From the NCBI GenBank assembly GCA_017746715.1, contig JAGHZQ010000048.1:1-64000 (forward strand): DNA of 64,000 nucleotides, in the 5' to 3' direction. Each line of letters begins with the position of its first letter. Positions within the stretch are counted from its first letter, which is position 1. The notes below the pieces were generated by a model. The model saw nothing but the letters and a program-made list of their open reading frames with translations. It was not told where the DNA came from and ran no database searches. Both the position numbers and the translations under genes were made by a program. Source of the stretch: Cyanobacteria bacterium SBLK (lineage in GTDB: Bacteria > Cyanobacteriota > Cyanobacteriia > Cyanobacteriales > Spirulinaceae). This document shows, one piece after another, positions 60,838 through 64,000 of this stretch.

Positions 60838-61848
60838 CTACTCTTCTGTTTCTTTTTGTCGAAAGCGATCGATTAATTCCTCGCGAGATAATTGCAGGAG
60901 TAAGGGGGTAAATTCTTCTGAAGCGAGTTGCATAATTGGGGCGATCGTCGCTGCGAGTTCTTCATCGATCTCCTCAAAGCGAGCTCGAAAAATATTTTCA
61001 ATGAGAAGGCGAGTTGCTTCCTGTTTGCCTTCTCCTCGTCCCCGTTCGAGACCTTGTTCGAGACCTTGTTCGAGACCTTGTTCGAGACCTTGTTCGAGTC
61101 CCTCTTTTTTTGCTTGTTCGCGGACTTCTGCCATTTCTTCCGCCATTGCTTCTTTGTACATCTGAGTCAGGGTCATAATTAAGTCCTCGTCATCGCGATC
61201 TAAATCTCGTTCTTTGTTTTGACGTTGGGTTAATAGAGCAATCAGTTCTCGTACCAATTCTATAACATTTTTTCGCAAGCGGTTCTCTTGGGGTAAGACT
61301 TGGAGTTCTCGGATGGCTTGTTTTTGAACCCTTCCTCTTCCTAACAATCTCAACCAAAGGGTTTCTGGGGTTTTGGGGAGTTGATGAATCACGACGATCG
61401 CCGCCCTCCAGTCCGAACTCAAATAATAAATTCCTTGCTCTTCTTCTCGCTTTGAGGCAGTTGCATGAAAACCTTTGAGAAAATTTGCCGATGCAGTGGG
61501 AGTCAGTATCCATAGGTGGGGCAGTTTTTCGCGATCGAGAGGAGTTTTGTCTCGTTTAGCTTCTCGCTCCAATTCAGCAATCACGACCAATAATTTCATC
61601 ATACAGGTGCGAAAGTCGCTGACAGTAACAGGATTGCGAAAAGGCTCAAATAATGCGGGAGTTGTGGTCAATCGTCCGAGTAAGCCTAAGTTTCCTCGAT
61701 GGGTGGTTTCTGAAGAAGAGGGAACAAAAAATAAGTCAATGTGACGACCCTCTGATTGGATTTGCTTGCTAATTTCGACAGTACCGAGAGGAGAAAGGAG
61801 TTCGCTAAGATACTGTTTGGCAAATTGGTCGTGGATAAAACGGGTCAA
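60838..61848 (-). CDS. Rpn/PD-(D/E)XK-like protein with an EQGL repeat
   Basis: 336 residues. The start MTRFIHDQFAKQYLSELLSP and EGRHIDLFFVPSS (a D-x-hydrophobic core) resemble Rpn-type transposon-derived nucleases of cyanobacteria. A helical linker contains about five tandem EQGL units (GLEQGLEQGLEQGLERGRGE), and the C-terminal part (FRARFEEIDEELAATIAPIM to LSREELIDRF) matches that of the same group of large cyanobacterial paralogues. Not clearly a functional nuclease; a key Lys was not located with certainty. Confidence 0.85.
   Translation of the reverse strand: MTRFIHDQFAKQYLSELLSPLGTVEISKQIQSEGRHIDLFFVPSSSETTHRGNLGLLGRLTTTPALFEPFRNPVTVSDFRTCMMKLLVVIAELEREAKRDKTPLDREKLPHLWILTPTASANFLKGFHATASKREEEQGIYYLSSDWRAAIVVIHQLPKTPETLWLRLLGRGRVQKQAIRELQVLPQENRLRKNVIELVRELIALLTQRQNKERDLDRDDEDLIMTLTQMYKEAMAEEMAEVREQAKKEGLEQGLEQGLEQGLEQGLERGRGEGKQEATRLLIENIFRARFEEIDEELAATIAPIMQLASEEFTPLLLQLSREELIDRFRQKETEE
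61045..61098. repeat. 12-bp tandem repeat encoding EQGL
   Basis: Four and a half copies of ttcgagaccttg. On the minus strand each encodes Gln-Gly-Leu-Glu in the same frame, so copy changes only alter linker length. Compare the 12-bp GLI repeat at the window start. Confidence 0.88.
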
Positions 61849-62120
61849 ATCAATTCAAAATGCAAAATTATCAATTTAAAATTATAACCTTATATCGGAC
61901 AGGGAACACGCGATCGCAATGCGGTCAACATTGACATCAATATAGTCGGTATTGCTTTAGCAATTATGGTAATGAAAGCATTTTTCGGTTTTTTTGGATT
62001 AATGGCTTGTCGTTCAAATTTAGCGATCGCTACTCGACAAGCAATCGCGATCGCATTAGGTTTGACTTAAGATTGAAGAAAAAGCGATCGCACTGCAATC
62101 GCGATCGTTCTCAGAAAAAA
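61849..62120. other. Non-coding gap with a short hydrophobic ORF
   Basis: An open frame 61888-62070 (+) encodes a hydrophobic stretch (INIVGIALAIMVMKAFFGFF, then ACRSNLAIATRQAIAIALGL) that may be the tail of a lost membrane transporter gene. An ATG at 61966 has no ribosome site. HIP1-type sites GCGATCGC occur repeatedly and account for much of the IAIATRQAIA text, so this could also be chance. Confidence 0.3.
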
Positions 62121-63248
62121 TCAGCCATAAAGGGTCGTTCGTTCTCGATAGGGGCGATCGCAAGCGAGTATTGCGGCTTGTAAAGATTCTACCGTCATAT
62201 TCGTGCCGCCTTTTGCCCCGGCCATGGTGGTAATATGCTCTTCCATGAGAGTTCCGCCAATATCGTTACAGCCCCATTTTAAGGCTTGAATTGCTCCATT
62301 TAATCCCAATTTAACCCAACTGGGTTGATGGTTGACAATCCAATTTCCCAAATAAATTCTCGCCACTGCCGTTAATAATAAAGTTGCTTCTAAATCCGGT
62401 TGATCTCGTCCGACACGACGGCGGAGAGGCGACGGGGCAAATTGTCCCACAAAGGGCAATAAAACAAATTCCGTAAATTTTGCCGGATAGCGATCGCCGA
62501 TCGCTTTTTGTTGCAAAGAACGCAAGCATTCTAAATGTATTATTTGTTGTTCTGGGGTTTCAATATGACCGGAAAGCATGGTACTGGTAGTCGGCATCCC
62601 CAATTTATGAGCCGTTTCGATAATTTCCAACCAAGTTGTCGCATCAATCTTTTCCGGACAGATAATGCGCCGCACGCGATCGCATAAAATCTCCGCCGCA
62701 GTTCCGGGCATTGAGTTGACTCCCGCCCCTTGTAAGGCTTCAATAACAACCGCATAAGGAAGCCTATCTTCTCGGGCGATAAATTGAATTTCTTGGGGGG
62801 AAAAAGCGTGCAAGTGAATGCGGGGAAATTCGGCTTTTATGGTTTCTACCAAACGTAAATAATAGGGAAGGGATTTCCCCTTAATTTTCGCCTCTGGGTT
62901 CAATCCTCCCTGCATGCAAATTTCCGTCGCCCCTCGTTTGACGGCATCGGCAGTCTTGTCTGAGATTTGTTCCCCCTCGAGCCAATATGCTCCTTCCTGT
63001 CCCGCATCTCGGCGAAAGGCGCAAAAATTACAATGCTGCTCGCAAATGTTGGTAAAATTGATATTGCGATTAACTACATAAGTGATAGTCTCTCCCGCTT
63101 GATGCTGGCGGAGGCGATCGCTGGTTTCTCGAATCGCGGCGATCGCGTCAGCATCTGTCTGTTTGAGGAGAAATACGCCATCTTCTGAAGAGATATCTCG
63201 ACCCCTGCGGGCATCCTCTAAGATCGATTCGAGGGTTTGGGTTCGCAT
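62121..63248 (-). CDS. cofH: FO synthase subunit 2 (7,8-didemethyl-8-hydroxy-5-deazariboflavin synthase, CofH)
   Basis: 375-residue radical SAM enzyme with cluster motif C69-x3-C73-x2-C76 ([10 protein letters not shown]). [25 protein letters not shown] and [18 protein letters not shown] are CofH-type, as is the C-terminal [20 protein letters not shown]. With CofG (not in this window) it makes FO, the deazaflavin antenna pigment of cyanobacterial DNA photolyase and the core of F420. The ATG at 63248 is at the right length. Confidence 0.95.
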   Translation of the reverse strand: MRTQTLESILEDARRGRDISSEDGVFLLKQTDADAIAAIRETSDRLRQHQAGETITYVVNRNINFTNICEQHCNFCAFRRDAGQEGAYWLEGEQISDKTADAVKRGATEICMQGGLNPEAKIKGKSLPYYLRLVETIKAEFPRIHLHAFSPQEIQFIAREDRLPYAVVIEALQGAGVNSMPGTAAEILCDRVRRIICPEKIDATTWLEIIETAHKLGMPTTSTMLSGHIETPEQQIIHLECLRSLQQKAIGDRYPAKFTEFVLLPFVGQFAPSPLRRRVGRDQPDLEATLLLTAVARIYLGNWIVNHQPSWVKLGLNGAIQALKWGCNDIGGTLMEEHITTMAGAKGGTNMTVESLQAAILACDRPYRERTTLYG

Positions 63249-63308
63249 CTTAAAATTGAGTTTTTAAATCGTTTATAATGATCTTCGGATTCAATTTTAA
63301 ATGATTTT

Positions 63309-63725
63309 ATGGAACGCGGTTTACTCTGGCTGCCATTACTACTCGGATTTTTTGGGTTAGCTTGGGCGGGATGGAACGAATATCAAAAAGTCGAGGCCTA
63401 TCGCCATTGGGCCGCAGACTTCGATAATGCCAAATACGATCTCTATGCAGTTTTAGCTCACAAAGGCTGTGAAATGACTTGGGGAAAACCCACCCGCAAG
63501 GCTCCCATCAACTTGCAAACCTTGTCTTTAAAAGATGTCGAAAAAATTCGCTTGTTAGTGAGCGATCGCATTATTGAAGCAGAAGAAAATCTACCATCAA
63601 AAGGAAAGCCAGAATTAGAATTTTGTTTGTATCATTGCCAAGAAACTATTAAAGTTCCTTTTACCGATATTGAATTGGCGGCCAAATGGAGACAATATCT
63701 ACAAAGGGTGAAAGATGAGAATTAA
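63309..63725 (+). CDS. Hypothetical membrane-anchored protein
   Basis: 138 residues with an N-terminal membrane or signal helix (GLLWLPLLLGFFGLAWAGW), then a soluble domain (AYRHWAADFDNAKYDLYAVL, SLKDVEKIRLLVSDRIIEAE) with three Cys (KGCEM, FCLYHC). A divergent gene, 60 bases from cofH. No family was recognised, though the layout resembles conserved small cyanobacterial proteins. Confidence 0.78.
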   Translation: MERGLLWLPLLLGFFGLAWAGWNEYQKVEAYRHWAADFDNAKYDLYAVLAHKGCEMTWGKPTRKAPINLQTLSLKDVEKIRLLVSDRIIEAEENLPSKGKPELEFCLYHCQETIKVPFTDIELAAKWRQYLQRVKDEN

Positions 63726-63847
63726 AAATTAAGAATTAAGAATTAAGAATTGCAAATGCAGGAGAAGAAGCGAAAGAAAGCGATCGCTGTTCCCCGGCTT
63801 AATATAACGCCAGCATACTCAGAAAAAAAAAATTTCCAATAGATATC

Positions 63848-64000
63848 ATGAGTAGTTTGAATCAAAAAGAGATTGCCGAAACTTCCATTCCCGTCGATAC
63901 TTGGATCGACGGGACTTGGGAGGAGTTTTTGGACTTGTGCGATCGCCCGGAATACAAAAAAAGTAGCACTTACTACCATAATGGTTGGATGAGGATTGAA
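63848..64000 (+). CDS. Start of a Uma2 family (DUF820) gene, cut by the window edge
   Basis: 51 codons in frame to the edge: VDTWIDGTWEEFLDLCDRPE followed by YKKSSTYYHNGWMRIE. This is the N-terminal substrate-like segment of the Uma2 family (TWEEFLxLxDxPExxxxxxYYxxGxMRIE). The remainder lies outside. It is AT-rich before the ATG and its start is clear. Confidence 0.85.
   Translation, partial: MSSLNQKEIAETSIPVDTWIDGTWEEFLDLCDRPEYKKSSTYYHNGWMRIE

Noticed and set aside
1..64000. tRNA, rRNA or tmRNA genes
   Set aside because: Intergenic regions were scanned by eye for T-arm GGTTCGAAT-type and paired acceptor sequences; none was convincing. A covariance-model scan would be decisive.

Overview
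The window is a piece of a cyanobacterial chromosome. The palindrome GCGATCGC (HIP1) occurs inside and between genes throughout. Gene content is cyanobacterial: a clpR-clpP3 pair, a CofH deazaflavin enzyme, xisI, a PEP-CTERM protein, a DUF4278 protein, Uma2-type proteins, a GUN4 domain and a thylakoid-type pentapeptide protein. Many low-complexity and palindromic repeats, short translationally coupled gene pairs and several gene remnants suggest a repeat-rich, probably filamentous (oscillatorialean-type) genome. The species cannot be named from the sequence alone.

Layout. 1-3.1 kb: the 3' end of a NACHT-type STAND-like gene whose membrane repeat is encoded by a 12-bp tandem repeat and which ends in a signal-peptidase-like domain without its catalytic Ser and Lys, facing a PAS/GAF adenylate cyclase. 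3.3-7.3 kb: a Ras-like GTPase next to a large membrane protein with BON and OmpA domains. 7.4-15.5 kb: cdsA, cbiT, an MDR oxidoreductase, a GNAT acetyltransferase, a MacB-type permease and HlyD-type adaptor with an m5C methyltransferase between them, and a TPR protein. 15.5-16.3 kb: two 153-bp copies of an inverted-repeat element around a DUF559 nuclease gene. 16.3-25.1 kb: a response regulator, a type IIA topoisomerase A subunit with a repeat-derived insertion, a HipA-like kinase gene broken by TGA plus a HIRAN partner, a Panacea-type toxin-antitoxin pair and topA. 25-36 kb: metabolic and membrane genes including acnB and a DUF255 protein, with remnants of relE-type and xisH genes, an intact xisI and a DUF697 GTPase. 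36.5-38 kb: tandem radical-SAM activase paralogues, the second lacking two of the three cluster cysteines. 38-44 kb: ABC ATPase and DCC protein, a tnpB remnant fused into a truncated antitoxin-like gene, Uma2, an aldo/keto reductase, an O-methyltransferase and a PEP-CTERM protein. 44-50 kb: a mechanosensitive-channel-type protein, ndk, a Nif11 protein, a divergent HxlR/GST pair and LtrA. 50.7-53.2 kb: a nucleoside-phosphorylase-like ORF joined to a GUN4 domain across a T9 run in the -1 frame, facing a coiled-coil membrane protein. 54-64 kb: clpR-clpP3, pentapeptide and zinc-ribbon proteins, a subtilase with a membrane tail, an Rpn-like protein, cofH and the start of another Uma2 gene.

The metabolic genes are ordinary. 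The unusual content is in the accessory stretches. The strongest leads are the frameshift-split phosphorylase/GUN4 gene, the NACHT-type protein with a pseudo-signal-peptidase domain, the radical-SAM paralogue without cluster cysteines, the toxin-antitoxin-like pairs between the two topoisomerase genes, and the repeat elements that have entered coding sequences. All functions here are read from motifs and family knowledge. No database search was run.
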